A stretch of 64,000 nucleotides of DNA from Aurantimonas coralicida DSM 14790 (GTDB taxonomy: Bacteria; Pseudomonadota; Alphaproteobacteria; Rhizobiales; Rhizobiaceae), in the NCBI RefSeq assembly GCF_000421645.1, contig NZ_ATXK01000010.1:62001-126000 (forward strand), given 5' to 3'. The notes under the pieces are model-generated. The model saw only the letters and a program-made list of their open reading frames with translations, was not told where the DNA came from and did not search any database. Positions 8,996 through 19,967 of this stretch are shown piece after piece. The translations under genes were made by a program, and so were the position numbers. Position 1 is the first letter of the stretch, and each line of letters opens with the position of its first letter.

Positions 8996-10249
8996 TCAGT
9001 CGGCGGGCCGGACCAGCACGTGCTTCTTGCGCCCGACAGACAGCTTGACGACGCCCTGGACGAGGGCGTCCGTGCCGACCGTCAGCCGCTCGTCGGTGAC
9101 CTGCGCGTCGTTGACCCGCACGGCGCCGCCCTTGATGTGGCGGCGCGCTTCGCCGTTCGAGCCGGCGAGGCCCGCGGAGACCAGCAGCGACAGGAGGCCG
9201 ACGCCTTCGGCCAGCGACGCCGCCGGAACCTCGATGGTCGGCAGGCTGTCGGCCAGCGCACCTTCCTCGAAGGTCTTGCGCGCCGTCTCGGCGGAGGCTT
9301 CGGCCGCGGCGCGGCCGTGCAGCATGGCCGTGACCTCGTTCGCCAGCACCTTCTTGGCGTCGTTGATCTCCGAGCCGCCCAGCGCTTCGAGCCGCGCGAT
9401 CTCGTCCATCGGCAAGGTGGTGTAGAGCTTCAGGAAGCGACCGACATCGGCGTCCTCGGTGTTGCGCCAGTACTGCCAGAAATCATAGGCGCTGAGCATG
9501 TCGTCATTGAGCCAGATCGCGCCCGAGGCGGTCTTGCCCATCTTGGCGCCCGACGAGGTGGTCAGCAGCGGCGAGGTGAGGGCGTAGAGATCCGCACCCT
9601 CCATGCGCCGGCCGAGATCGATGCCGTTGACGATGTTGCCCCACTGGTCCGAGCCGCCCATCTGCAGCTTGCAGCCGGTGCGCTTGTAGAGCTCGACGAA
9701 GTCGTAGGCCTGCAGGATCATGTAGTTGAATTCGAGGAAGGACAGCGACTGCTCGCGGTCCAGCCGCAGCTTGACCGAATCGAAGGAGAGCATGCGGTTG
9801 ACCGAGAAGTGCCGGCCGACATCGCGCAGAAAGGCGACGTAGTTCAGCTCCAGCAGCCATTCGGCGTTGTCGACCATGACCGCATCGGTCGGCCCGTCGC
9901 CGAAACGGATGTATGGCTGGAACGACCGCTTGATGCCGGCGAGATTGGACGCGATCGTGTCCTCGGTCTGCAGCTTGCGCGCCTCGTCCTTGAAAGACGG
10001 ATCGCCGATCATGCCGGTGCCGCCGCCCATCAGCGCGATCGGCCGGTGACCGGTCTGCTGCATCCAGTGCAGCATCATGATCTGCATCAGCGAGCCGACA
10101 TGCAGGCTGGCGGCCGTCGGGTCGAAGCCGATATAGCCGGTGACCGTTTCGGTGCGGAACAGCTCGTCGAGGCCGTTGTCGTCGGATGTCTGGTGGATGA
10201 AGCCGCGCTCGGCGAGTGTCGCCAGGAACTCGGACTTGAAGCGGGTCAT
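8996..10249 (-). CDS. tyrS: Tyrosyl-tRNA synthetase
   Basis: Charges tRNA-Tyr with tyrosine in the cytoplasm. The 417-residue length fits the bacterial TyrS family. Class I signatures are the HIGH-like HVGS (SLHVGSL) and the KMSKS-like KMGKT (GAKMGKTAS). The C-terminal 70 residues form an S4 RNA-binding domain. The start MTRFKSEF agrees with the family N-terminus; the open frame extends upstream to 10552 but that part is not conserved-looking and overlaps anmK on the other strand. The gene is divergent from anmK and converges with the AsmA-like gene, with 30 bp between stops. Confidence 0.96.
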   Translation of the reverse strand: MTRFKSEFLATLAERGFIHQTSDDNGLDELFRTETVTGYIGFDPTAASLHVGSLMQIMMLHWMQQTGHRPIALMGGGTGMIGDPSFKDEARKLQTEDTIASNLAGIKRSFQPYIRFGDGPTDAVMVDNAEWLLELNYVAFLRDVGRHFSVNRMLSFDSVKLRLDREQSLSFLEFNYMILQAYDFVELYKRTGCKLQMGGSDQWGNIVNGIDLGRRMEGADLYALTSPLLTTSSGAKMGKTASGAIWLNDDMLSAYDFWQYWRNTEDADVGRFLKLYTTLPMDEIARLEALGGSEINDAKKVLANEVTAMLHGRAAAEASAETARKTFEEGALADSLPTIEVPAASLAEGVGLLSLLVSAGLAGSNGEARRHIKGGAVRVNDAQVTDERLTVGTDALVQGVVKLSVGRKKHVLVRPAD

Positions 10250-10296
10250 GGAATGGTGATCCTGTTCTTTCGCCGGAGCGGCAGGCGCTCCGCAAG

Positions 10297-11514
10297 ATGT
10301 GGGGTGCGGTTTATCAGCCCTGCGCCAGAATTCCAGTTGTGGAGCCGAAATTGCGCCAACCGAAGCTGCGCCGCGCCATCGGCCTGATGAGCGGCACGTC
10401 GCTCGACGGAATCGACGTGGCGCTGGTCGACACGGATGGCGATACCGTCGTCGAACGCGGACCGGCCCGGGTCTACGCCTATGACGCGGTATTCCGGGAC
10501 CAGCTCGCGGCGGCGCTGGAGACCGCCAAGACGATCCGGCAGCGCGACGCACGTCCCGGGGATCTGGCGGCGCTGGAAGTCGCGCTCACCCAACGCCACG
10601 GTGAAGCGGTCACGCGCTTCCTAAAGGAATGCGGCATCGACAGGGCCTCGGTCGATGTCGTCGGCTTTCACGGCCAGACGGTGCTGCACCGCCCGGCCGA
10701 GGCGCTGACGGTCCAGATCGGCCGGGGCGATTTCCTCGCCCGGCAACTGGGCCTGCCGGTGGTTCATGACATGCGTGCGGCCGACATGGTGGCCGGCGGG
10801 CAGGGCGCGCCGCTCGTGCCCGCCTATCACGCGGCGCTGGCCGGCAGCCTGCCCGCGGACCGTGGGACCTATCCGGTCGTATTCGTGAATATCGGCGGCA
10901 TCTCGAACGTCACCTGGCTCGATGGTGAAACCGATCCGGTCGCCTTCGACTCGGGGCCGGGCAATGCGCTTCTCGACCAGTGGCTGCAGCGCGAGGCGGG
11001 CATTCCCTACGACCAGAATGGCGCCATCGCCAGCGAGGGCGGTCTGATCGAAGGCATGGCCGAACGCTATCTGGCGTCGGACTTCTTTGCCCGACCCGCA
11101 CCGAAATCGCTGGACCGTTTCGATTTTCCGGTTCCGCCGCCGGGCAGCGGCACGCTCGAGGATGTCGCCCGCACGCTGTGCTTCGTCAGCGCCGCGGCCA
11201 TCCTGATGTCGGCCGAGCATTTTCCGGCCAAACCGAAGCTCTGGATCATCTGCGGCGGCGGGCGCCACCATCCGGCGATCATGGCCGATCTGAAAGCCGG
11301 CGCCGGGCCGGATGCGGTGGTCGTCTCGGCCGAGGAGGCCGGTTTCGACGGCGATGCCATGGAGGCGGAAGCCTGGGGCTATCTCGCCGTCCGGTCGCTG
11401 GATCGCCGTCCGCTGACCTGGCCGACGACCACCGGCTGCCGCGAGGCGGTGACCGGCGGTGTCCTGTCGCTGCCGGATGATGCCCGACAGGCGGAAGCCG
11501 GCACCGATCGCTGA
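10297..11514 (+). CDS. anmK: Anhydro-N-acetylmuramic acid kinase
   Basis: Phosphorylates and opens 1,6-anhydro-MurNAc released during murein turnover, feeding it back into the MurNAc-6-phosphate recycling route. The ATP-binding motif [13 protein letters not shown] lies near the N-terminus, and NIGGISN and [11 protein letters not shown] follow at the expected places. Length is 405 residues from the ATG at 10297. E. coli AnmK has about 370, so a GTG at 10339 is an equally possible start, and neither has a clear ribosome-binding site. It is divergent from tyrS. A 10-bp inverted repeat overlaps its stop codon. Confidence 0.93.
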   Translation: MWGAVYQPCARIPVVEPKLRQPKLRRAIGLMSGTSLDGIDVALVDTDGDTVVERGPARVYAYDAVFRDQLAAALETAKTIRQRDARPGDLAALEVALTQRHGEAVTRFLKECGIDRASVDVVGFHGQTVLHRPAEALTVQIGRGDFLARQLGLPVVHDMRAADMVAGGQGAPLVPAYHAALAGSLPADRGTYPVVFVNIGGISNVTWLDGETDPVAFDSGPGNALLDQWLQREAGIPYDQNGAIASEGGLIEGMAERYLASDFFARPAPKSLDRFDFPVPPPGSGTLEDVARTLCFVSAAAILMSAEHFPAKPKLWIICGGGRHHPAIMADLKAGAGPDAVVVSAEEAGFDGDAMEAEAWGYLAVRSLDRRPLTWPTTTGCREAVTGGVLSLPDDARQAEAGTDR

Positions 11515-11532
11515 GAGGCGTCTCGGTGCCGG
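11498..11532 (+). terminator. Inverted repeat at the end of anmK
   Basis: CCGGCACCGA at 11498-11507 pairs perfectly with TCGGTGCCGG at 11523-11532 around a 15-nt loop. It overlaps the anmK stop codon and lies between two convergent genes. No T-run follows, so an intrinsic terminator is possible but not proven. Confidence 0.4.
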
Positions 11533-11542
11533 GTTCTGAGGC

Positions 11543-12217
11543 CTAGCGCAGGCGCTTCGGCCGCGGGTCGCTGAGTTCGCCGGCCAGACGCCGGTCGAGA
11601 TATTCGGAGCATTCGCCGAGCAGCTCGTCGGTGTGCTCGCTGTAGAAGTGGTTGGCCCCTTCCATGGTCTTCTGGGTGATGACGATGCCCTTCTGGGTCT
11701 TCAGCTTGTCGACGAGGGTCTGGACGTCCTTCGGCGGTGCCACCCGGTCCTTGTCGCCATGGATGATCAGGCCCGAGGACGGGCAGGGGGCAAGGAAGGA
11801 GAAGTCGTAGGAATTGGGCTGCGGCGAGATCGAGAAGAAGCCTTCGATCTCGGGACGGCGCATCAGGAGCTGCATGCCGATCCAGGCGCCGAAGGAATAG
11901 CCGGCGACCCAGCACTGCTTGGAATCGGGATGCAGGCTCTGCACCCAGTCGAGCGCCGAGGCGGCGTCCGACAATTCGCCCGAACCATGGTCGAACTCGC
12001 CCTGGCTGCGGCCGATGCCGCGGAAATTGAAGCGCAGGGTGGTGAAGCCGCGCTCCACGAACATGTAGAAGAGCTTGTAGACGATCTGGTTGTTCATCGT
12101 GCCGCCGAAGCGCGGATGCGGGTGCAGGACGATGGCGATCGGGGCGTTCTTCTCCTTGGCGGCCTGGTAACGGCCCTCCAGGCGGCCGGCAGGGCCATTG
12201 AAGATCACTTCGGGCAT
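11543..12217 (-). CDS. Alpha/beta hydrolase (dienelactone hydrolase-like fold)
   Basis: A 224-residue cytoplasmic alpha/beta hydrolase of unknown substrate. The nucleophile elbow GYSFGAW gives the catalytic serine; the acid is probably the aspartate in HGDKDRV and the histidine is in GANHFY. HPHPRFGGTMNN near residue 35 is the oxyanion-hole region typical of this family. The start at 12217 (MPEVIFNG) is chosen because AAGGAA lies seven bases upstream; the open frame continues 30 codons further, through the Irr-box-like site at 12293-12309. It is divergent from the suf operon and shares its intergenic region. Confidence 0.85.
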   Translation of the reverse strand: MPEVIFNGPAGRLEGRYQAAKEKNAPIAIVLHPHPRFGGTMNNQIVYKLFYMFVERGFTTLRFNFRGIGRSQGEFDHGSGELSDAASALDWVQSLHPDSKQCWVAGYSFGAWIGMQLLMRRPEIEGFFSISPQPNSYDFSFLAPCPSSGLIIHGDKDRVAPPKDVQTLVDKLKTQKGIVITQKTMEGANHFYSEHTDELLGECSEYLDRRLAGELSDPRPKRLR

Positions 12218-12292
12218 AATAATGTTCCTTGGCGAGCGGGATGGCTCGGCTGGCCTGACTTGACGAAGCCGAAGTGGCCTCGTAGGGTCCAG

Positions 12293-12309
12293 TTTAGAAT
12301 GATTCAAAA
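12293..12309. promoter_or_regulatory. Irr-box / iron control element-like operator before suf
   Basis: TTTAGAA TGA TTCAAAA matches the inverted-repeat iron control element (TTTAGAA-N3-TTCTAAA) with a single mismatch. In rhizobial alphaproteobacteria this element is bound by the haem-responsive Fur-family regulator Irr and is known upstream of suf operons. It lies 112 bp before the ATG of the first suf gene. The divergent hydrolase could share it. Confidence 0.72.
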
Positions 12310-12404
12310 CTACGGGCGTCTATCAGGCGTCTTGTAGTCCGGGCGTCGTCGAAAATTCAAGATTTTTGCGCATCGCGCCCCGGACCGAACCGTTGCGAGA
12401 GGCA

Positions 12405-13592
12405 ATGAGCAGAGACGAGCGTCTCTATCTGGATCACAATGCGAGTGCGCCGCTTCTGGCCGAAGCGCGCGCCGCGCTGATCGACTCGCTCGATGCCGCC
12501 AACGCTTCGTCTGTTCACAGCGAAGGACGTGCCGCCAGGAAGCTGGTGGAGAGCGCCCGTGACGAACTGGCGCGGCTGGTCGGCTGCGACGCCGAACAGA
12601 TCGCCTTCACAAGTGGCGCCAGTGAGGCGGCCACTACCTGCCTGTCGCCGCGCTGGCTCGTGGACGGGCAGGAGACGCAGGTTTTACATCTCGCCGTCAT
12701 CGACACCGATCACCCTTGCGTGCGTGACGGCGGTGCCTTCGCCCCCGCCGACGTGACGCGCCTGCCGGTCGATGCTGACGGCATCGTCGATTGCGCCGCC
12801 CTGGCCGCATGGGCCGAGACCCTCGAAGACGGCATCACCGGCCTTCTGGCGCTGACGCTGGCCAATTCCGAGACCGGTGTCCTGCAGCCCTTGGACGACA
12901 TCCGGACGGCAATTGCCGATCGTCCGGTCCGGCTTATCCTCGATGTGGTCCAGATGATCGGCCGAATCGGTTTCGATTTTGCGGCGAGCGGCGCCGATGC
13001 GGCTTTCGTCTCCGGGCACAAATTCGGTGCGGCCAAGGGCGTCGGCGCCATGATGTTTCGCGATCCCGCGACGCGGCCTTTCGCGCTCGTGCGCGGCGGC
13101 GGCCAGGAAAAGGGGCGCCGCGCCGGAACGGAAGCCGTGCCGGCCATCGCAAGCCTCGGCGCGGCGGCCCGTATCGCGCGGCAACGGCTCGAGCATGCGC
13201 CCGACGATCTGATGGCGCTGCGCCGGTATCTGGAAACCGCGCTTCTGGCGCAAGTGCCGCAGGCGACCCTTCTCGGCGGCCATGCGCCGCGCCTGCCCAA
13301 CACGGTGGCGATCGCAGCATCGGGTCTGCGCGCCGAAACCGCTCAGATCGGTCTCGATCTCGCCGGGCTCGCCGTGTCGGCCGGATCGGCCTGTTCGTCG
13401 GGCAAGGTCGGTCGCAGCCATGTGGTCGATGCGATGGTCCGTGGAGGCCTTCAGATTTCTGCCGATGACGGTGCCATCCGCATCAGCTTCGGCTATGACA
13501 CCGCGACGCACGATCTCGATCGTTTCGTTCGCGAATATGCCGCCCTGGCTGGGCGCGCCGCACCGGCGGCGAGGGCCCACCGCGCGGCGTGA
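12405..13592 (+). CDS. Cysteine desulfurase, IscS/NifS type, first gene of suf operon
   Basis: PLP enzyme that takes sulfur from L-cysteine for Fe-S cluster assembly. About 395 residues. The PLP lysine is in SGHKFGAAKG, and the persulfide cysteine is in the flexible loop SAGSACSSGK, as in IscS/NifS rather than SufS. The start is uncertain: an ATG at 12405 (MSRDERLYLDHN) fits the family, and a TTG at 12366 is also in frame. It heads the run to sufB (133 bp gap) and lies behind the Irr-like site. The operon has a second, SufS-type desulfurase further down. No iscR is seen upstream in this window. Confidence 0.9.
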   Translation: MSRDERLYLDHNASAPLLAEARAALIDSLDAANASSVHSEGRAARKLVESARDELARLVGCDAEQIAFTSGASEAATTCLSPRWLVDGQETQVLHLAVIDTDHPCVRDGGAFAPADVTRLPVDADGIVDCAALAAWAETLEDGITGLLALTLANSETGVLQPLDDIRTAIADRPVRLILDVVQMIGRIGFDFAASGADAAFVSGHKFGAAKGVGAMMFRDPATRPFALVRGGGQEKGRRAGTEAVPAIASLGAAARIARQRLEHAPDDLMALRRYLETALLAQVPQATLLGGHAPRLPNTVAIAASGLRAETAQIGLDLAGLAVSAGSACSSGKVGRSHVVDAMVRGGLQISADDGAIRISFGYDTATHDLDRFVREYAALAGRAAPAARAHRAA

Positions 13593-13725
13593 CGATAAGA
13601 GTTCGCAGGACATCGGCTACGCCCTAAAAATCGGGGCGCTTCGTTGCTATCTACACCGCGCGGCCGGGCGCTTCGGCGGCGCGCCGACCACCGGACCTTG
13701 AATCCGGCGAGTATGGAGAATTGGA

Positions 13726-15245
<1,520 letters not shown>

Positions 15246-15249
<4 letters not shown>

Positions 15250-15563
15250 TCAAACGGATCTGGCATGGATACACGACGCCGGAAAACGCCGACACGTACG
15301 AGGCGATCCTTCGCTCGGAGGTGATCAAGGGCATCGAAGGCAAGGCCATTCCCGGGTTCCGCCGCATAGAGGTGCTGCGACGCCCGCTTGCCGACGAGGT
15401 CGAGTTCATCACCATCATGGAATTCGATTCCATCGACAACGTGAAGGCTTTTGTCGGCGATGACCACGAGCGCAGCTACGTCCCCGACGAGGCGCGGCAA
15501 GTCCTGAAGCGGTTCGACGAACGCTCGCAACACTATGAATTGCGCGACACGCGCAGCTACTGA
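15246..15563 (+). CDS. Small ABM/NIPSNAP-like dimeric alpha-beta barrel protein inside suf operon
   Basis: The 105-residue protein resembles the antibiotic-biosynthesis-monooxygenase/Dabb fold: an N-terminal strand ([10 protein letters not shown]), a helix ([12 protein letters not shown]), then [12 protein letters not shown] and [19 protein letters not shown]. Its ATG overlaps the sufB stop codon (ATGA) and its stop lies 14 bp before sufC, so it is clearly part of the operon. The standard suf set does not include such a gene. A role in Fe-S assembly or its protection is only inferred from position. The family includes haem-degrading and quinol-oxidising enzymes as well as members of unknown function. 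Confidence 0.8.
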
Positions 15564-15577
15564 TCGCAGGAACTGAC

Positions 15578-16333
15578 ATGCTTGAAATCAAGAACCTTCA
15601 TGCCCGCGTGGCGGACGACGAAACCGAGATCCTGCGCGGCGTCAATCTGACCGTCCAGGACGGTGAGGTCGCGGCGATCATGGGGCCGAACGGCTCCGGC
15701 AAGTCGACCCTGTCCTACATCCTCGCCGGTCGCGACGACTACGAGGTCACCGAGGGCGATATCCTCTACAACGGCGAGTCGATCCTCGAGATGGACCCGG
15801 CCGAGCGCGCCGCATCGGGCGTCTTCCTGGCCTTCCAGTATCCGCTGGAGATCCCGGGCGTCGCCACGATGACCTTCCTGAAGACCGCGCTCAACTCGCA
15901 GCGGAAGGCGCGCGGCGAGGGCGAGCTGACCACGCCCGACTTCATGCGCCGGGTAAAGGCCGCGGCAGCCGATCTGAAGATCGACGCCGCCATGCTGAAG
16001 CGGCCGCTGAATGTCGGCTTCTCGGGCGGTGAGAAGAAGCGCGCCGAGATCCTGCAGATGGCGCTGCTCGAGCCCAAGCTCTGCGTCATGGACGAGACCG
16101 ATTCCGGCCTCGACATCGACGCGCTGAAGATCGTCGCCGACGGCGTCAACGCGCTGCGTTCACCGGAGCGCTCGTTCCTGGTCATCACCCATTACCAGCG
16201 CCTGCTCGACTACATCGTGCCGGACACGGTGCACGTCCTCTACAAGGGCCGCATCATCAAGACCGGCGACAAGAATCTGGCCCTGCAGCTCGAGAACGAG
16301 GGTTACGGCCAGCTGATCGACGAGGCAGCCTGA
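15578..16333 (+). CDS. sufC: Fe-S assembly ATPase SufC
   Basis: ABC-type ATPase that powers the SufBCD scaffold in the cytoplasm. 251 residues. Walker A is GPNGSGKST, the ABC signature FSGGEKKR is the SufC form, Walker B ends in VMDETDSGLD, and the switch histidine is in VITHYQR. An AGGA motif lies upstream of the ATG. It ends 2 bp before sufD. Confidence 0.97.
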   Translation: MLEIKNLHARVADDETEILRGVNLTVQDGEVAAIMGPNGSGKSTLSYILAGRDDYEVTEGDILYNGESILEMDPAERAASGVFLAFQYPLEIPGVATMTFLKTALNSQRKARGEGELTTPDFMRRVKAAAADLKIDAAMLKRPLNVGFSGGEKKRAEILQMALLEPKLCVMDETDSGLDIDALKIVADGVNALRSPERSFLVITHYQRLLDYIVPDTVHVLYKGRIIKTGDKNLALQLENEGYGQLIDEAA

Positions 16334-16335
16334 TC

Positions 16336-17571
16336 ATGACGGTGCATCTGCTCAAGACCCGAAGCCCGGCCGAGGCGGCGCTGATCGACAGCGCCGAGCG
16401 GGCCGGCAGCGTCGCGACGGCGGCCTCCGCCATCGACGCCCTGCGCCGTGAAGGCCTGCCCAACCGGCGCACCGAAGCCTGGCACTACACCGATCTCCGC
16501 GCCCTGATGGGGCGCCTGCCGGCGGCCGAGGCGACGGCGAGCGAAGATTCGGCGCTGCTGGCGCCGCTCCTGCACAACAGCCATGTGGTCGAGATGAGCG
16601 ATCCGGCTGCGACCAGTGCGCCCGAGGGCGTGCAGATCGCGGCGGTGAGCGAAGCGGCGGACTGGAACAAGTCGCCGAACCATCTCGATCGGCCGATTGA
16701 TACGGTCCGCCTGGTCAATGCCGCCTTTGGCGCACCGGCCGTCGTGGTCAACGTCGCCGCCGGTACGGCGCTGGCGTCCGCGATCGAGCTGCGCGCCGGC
16801 ACCGGTGAGCGTGGCCACGGCTTTGCCCGCTGCACGGTCGGCGAGGGCGCCCGCGCGACCTTCGTCGAGCGTATCGAGGGCAACGCCACCGGCGCGCCCT
16901 CGACCGGCGTGTCGCACCTGACCATCGCCGACGGGGCCGAAGTGCTCTGGATCATCGATCAGGCGAAGGGCATGTCGGCCGCCCATCTCGGGCAGCTGAA
17001 CGTGACCGTCGGCGCTAATGCCGTGTTCAAGCTGTTCGTCCTGAACAGCGGCGGCGCGCTGGTACGCAACGAGGTTCACGTCGAATCCGTTGGCGAGAAC
17101 AGCGAGATTCGAATCCGCGGCGTGAACCTTCTGACCGAGGGCCAGCATGTCGACGTGACGACGACCCTGCGCCACCAGGTGCCCCACACCACCGCGACGG
17201 AGACCTTCCGGAACGTGGTCACGGGTGGCCACGGCGTCTTCCAGGGCATGATCAAGGTTGCCAAGGACGCGCAGAAGACCGACGCGAAGATGGCCTGCAA
17301 CACGCTGCTCCTGTCGGACCAGGGTGACTTCTCGGCCAAGCCCGAGCTGGAGATCTTCGCCGACGACGTGCAGTGCGGACACGGCGCGACGGCGGGCGAG
17401 ATCAACGCCGATCACCTGTTCTACCTGATGTCGCGCGGCATTCCGGAGAAGCCGGCACGGGCGCTGCTCGTGAAGGCCTTCGTCGCCGAGGTCGTGGAAG
17501 AACTGGAAGACGAAGCAGCCGGAGACGCGCTGATGGAGCGCATCGACGCCTGGCTCGCACACGAGCGATAA
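16336..17571 (+). CDS. sufD: Fe-S cluster assembly protein SufD
   Basis: Partner of SufB in the SufBC2D scaffold, with a role in iron acquisition for the cluster. The 411-residue protein has the N-terminal helical region (LPNRRTEAWHYTDLRAL is typical) and the SUFBD beta-helix. The C-terminal signature includes QCGHGATAGEINADHLFYLMSRG, with the histidine held to face SufB. It starts 2 bp after sufC. It is followed by the longest untranslated gap after sufB in this operon (95 bp), which contains two hairpins. Confidence 0.96.
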   Translation: MTVHLLKTRSPAEAALIDSAERAGSVATAASAIDALRREGLPNRRTEAWHYTDLRALMGRLPAAEATASEDSALLAPLLHNSHVVEMSDPAATSAPEGVQIAAVSEAADWNKSPNHLDRPIDTVRLVNAAFGAPAVVVNVAAGTALASAIELRAGTGERGHGFARCTVGEGARATFVERIEGNATGAPSTGVSHLTIADGAEVLWIIDQAKGMSAAHLGQLNVTVGANAVFKLFVLNSGGALVRNEVHVESVGENSEIRIRGVNLLTEGQHVDVTTTLRHQVPHTTATETFRNVVTGGHGVFQGMIKVAKDAQKTDAKMACNTLLLSDQGDFSAKPELEIFADDVQCGHGATAGEINADHLFYLMSRGIPEKPARALLVKAFVAEVVEELEDEAAGDALMERIDAWLAHER

Positions 17572-17580
17572 TGCGGTCCT

Positions 17581-17635
17581 GACGGGCGCGCCGACATTTC
17601 GGCCGCGCCCGTCTCGCCCCTCGGCCATGCCGAGG
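17581..17635 (+). promoter_or_regulatory. Tandem hairpins between sufD and sufS
   Basis: GACGGGCGCG at 17581-17590 pairs with CGCGCCCGTC at 17604-17613, with inner CCG/CGG pairing. Immediately after, CCTCGGC pairs with GCCGAGG around a CAT loop (17619-17635). Neither is followed by a T-run, so these look like mRNA processing or stability elements or a partial terminator rather than a full stop. They fill most of the sufD-sufS gap. Confidence 0.5.
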
Positions 17636-17666
17636 CGACCCGCGCGCAAACCGGAGTTCCCGTGCC

Positions 17667-18917
17667 ATGAAGGCTGACGTGATGGCTGCGGCCAGTCCCG
17701 CCTACGACATCGACGCCATCCGGCGCGACTTCCCGATCCTGTCGAAGGAAGTCTACGGCAAGCCGCTGGTCTATCTCGACAATGGCGCCTCGGCCCAGAA
17801 GCCGCGGGCCATGCTCGACGCGATCCAGAAGGCCTATAGCGAGGACTACGCCAACGTCCATCGCGGCCTGCACTTCCTGTCCAACAAGGCGACGGAAGAA
17901 TTCGAGGCGGCCCGCGGCAAGGTCTCGGACTTCCTCAACGCACCGAGCGCCGAGGAGATCGTCTTCACCCGGTCCGCCACCGAGGCGATCAACCTCGTCG
18001 CCTATGGCTACGGCATGAACGAGATCGGCGAGGGCGACGAGATCGTCCTGACGATCATGGAGCACCACTCCAACATCGTGCCCTGGCACTTCATCCGCGA
18101 GAAGAAGGGCGCCAAGCTGGTCTTCGTGCCGGTCGAGGAAGACGGCTCCATCGACGTCGCGGCCTTCGAACGGGCGATCACGCCGCGCACGAAGATGATC
18201 GCCACCACCCACATGTCGAATGTGCTGGGCACCGTCGTCGACGTGAAGGCGGTCTGCGCGATGGCTCATGCCAAGGGCATTCCGGTGCTCGTCGACGGGA
18301 GCCAGGCCGCCGTGCATCTGCCGGTCGACGTGCAGGATCTCGATTGCGATTTCTACGTCTTCACCGGGCACAAGGTCTACGGCCCGACCGGCATCGGCAT
18401 TCTCTACGGCAAGCGCGAGATGCTGGAGCGCACGCGGCCCTTCAATGGCGGCGGCGAGATGATCGTCGAGGTGACCGAGGACGCGGTGACCTACAACGCG
18501 CCGCCGCACCGCTTCGAGGCGGGCACGCCGCCAATCGTCCAGGCCATCGGCCTTGGTGCGTCGCTGGATTACATGCGCCACATCGGCCGCGAGGCGATCG
18601 CCGCCCACGAGGAAACCCTGCGCGACTACGCCCATGAGCGCTTGCGCGCAGTGAACTCGTTGCGCATCTATGGCGAAGCGCCGGGGAAGGGGGCCATCGT
18701 CTCCTTCGACCTGGAGGGCATTCACGCCCACGACATTTCCATGGTCATCGACCGTGAGGGCGTCGCCGTGCGCGCCGGCACCCACTGCGCCCAGCCGCTC
18801 TTGAAGCGATACGGCGCGACTTCCACATGCCGGGCATCGTTTGGTATGTATAATACCACCGACGAGATCGATCGCCTGGCCGAGGCGCTCGAAAAGGCGC
18901 GGCGCTTCTTCGCCTGA
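17667..18917 (+). CDS. sufS: Cysteine desulfurase SufS
   Basis: PLP-dependent desulfurase of the SUF pathway. 416 residues. The PLP lysine is in FTGHKVYGP and the persulfide cysteine in TSTCRASFGMYN, the short-loop SufS form that normally needs a sulfur acceptor such as SufE or SufU. Neither acceptor gene is seen in the window. The ATG at 17667 is used; a second in-frame ATG five codons on (MAAASPAYD) is possible. It follows sufD after the hairpin-containing gap. Confidence 0.96.
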   Translation: MKADVMAAASPAYDIDAIRRDFPILSKEVYGKPLVYLDNGASAQKPRAMLDAIQKAYSEDYANVHRGLHFLSNKATEEFEAARGKVSDFLNAPSAEEIVFTRSATEAINLVAYGYGMNEIGEGDEIVLTIMEHHSNIVPWHFIREKKGAKLVFVPVEEDGSIDVAAFERAITPRTKMIATTHMSNVLGTVVDVKAVCAMAHAKGIPVLVDGSQAAVHLPVDVQDLDCDFYVFTGHKVYGPTGIGILYGKREMLERTRPFNGGGEMIVEVTEDAVTYNAPPHRFEAGTPPIVQAIGLGASLDYMRHIGREAIAAHEETLRDYAHERLRAVNSLRIYGEAPGKGAIVSFDLEGIHAHDISMVIDREGVAVRAGTHCAQPLLKRYGATSTCRASFGMYNTTDEIDRLAEALEKARRFFA

Positions 18918-19004
18918 TCAGGCGCCCGCCAGAGAAGATTTTGAAGGCATGGCCCCGCAGCATCGCGATCACGCGAAACCGGGGCAGGCCGCAAGGATGA
19001 TCGC

Positions 19005-19418
19005 ATGACCGACCAAGCCGAACAAAAGCCCGCAGCGGACGACACCGCCGCCGCCAACGTCGCCATGGCGTCCGGCGACAACGGCACGCAATCGGCGATC
19101 CCGGCCGAGGAGCTCACGCGCCTCACCGACGACATCGTCGGCGCGCTGAAGACCGTCTACGATCCGGAGATTCCGGCCGACATCTACGAGCTCGGCCTGA
19201 TCTACAAGATCGACATCGACGACGAGCGCAATGTCGATGTCGAGATGACCCTGACCGCACCGGGCTGCCCGGTGGCCGGCGAAATGCCGATCTGGGTCGA
19301 GAATGCCGTGAGCTCGGTCGACGGCGTCGGCCAGGTCCGCGTCGACCTCGTCTTCGATCCTCCGTGGACGCCCGAGCGGATGAGCGAAGAGGCGCAGGTC
19401 GCCGTCGGCTGGTTCTGA
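19005..19418 (+). CDS. sufT: SufT-type DUF59/MIP18 family Fe-S maturation protein
   Basis: SufT-like proteins help Fe-S protein maturation, especially when demand is high. The 137-residue product has a low-complexity N-terminus of about 35 residues, then the DUF59 core with DPEIPADIYELGLIY and TAPGCPVAGEMP, where the single conserved cysteine sits. AAGGATG precedes the start. It lies 87 bp after sufS in the same direction. Confidence 0.93.
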   Translation: MTDQAEQKPAADDTAAANVAMASGDNGTQSAIPAEELTRLTDDIVGALKTVYDPEIPADIYELGLIYKIDIDDERNVDVEMTLTAPGCPVAGEMPIWVENAVSSVDGVGQVRVDLVFDPPWTPERMSEEAQVAVGWF

Positions 19419-19428
19419 CGCTGACGCC

Positions 19429-19848
19429 ATGACACCGCCGCTGTCGGGATTGCTGGAGACCTGCCTCTATGTCGATGACATGGCGCGGTCGAAGGCGTTC
19501 TACGCGGCGCTGCTCGGCATCGAGCCGCTGTTCGAGGAAGAGCGCATCTGCGTCTTCCGCCTGCCCGACGGCACGGTCCTGATCCTGTTCGCCCGCGGCT
19601 CCACGCTGGAACCGGTGGCGACACCGGACGGGACGATCCCGCCGCATGACGGCCAGGGCCCGATCCACTTCGCGCTCGGCATTCCGTCGGGCTCGGTGGA
19701 TGAATGGCGCCGCCATCTCGAAGCCTGCGGTGTCGCGGTGGAGAGCGAGGTGCAATGGTCGCGGGGACGGGGCCACAGCCTGTATTTCCGCGATCCCGAC
19801 GGCCATGCGGCCGAACTTGCCACACGCGAACTCTGGTCGCGGTCCTGA
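19429..19848 (+). CDS. VOC/glyoxalase superfamily protein
   Basis: A 139-residue single-chain VOC-fold protein, with LLETCLYVDDMARSKAFY at the start and FRDPDGHAAELATREL at the end, the latter carrying the usual metal-ligand glutamate. It follows sufT by 10 bp and precedes the SufA-type gene, so it is cotranscribed with suf. The substrate is unknown. Glyoxalase, dioxygenase or fosfomycin-type activities are all possible for the fold, and nothing here selects one. Confidence 0.85.
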   Translation: MTPPLSGLLETCLYVDDMARSKAFYAALLGIEPLFEEERICVFRLPDGTVLILFARGSTLEPVATPDGTIPPHDGQGPIHFALGIPSGSVDEWRRHLEACGVAVESEVQWSRGRGHSLYFRDPDGHAAELATRELWSRS

Positions 19849-19967
19849 GCAATGCTGCATCGCGCGCAGCCCGCATGCCGACGCAGCGTTCGCCTTGTGG
19901 CGCCTCGCGAAACGCCCCATCTTTCTGATAGTGTTCGCGTGACAGAATTTCTCGAAAGGAGGCCGCC

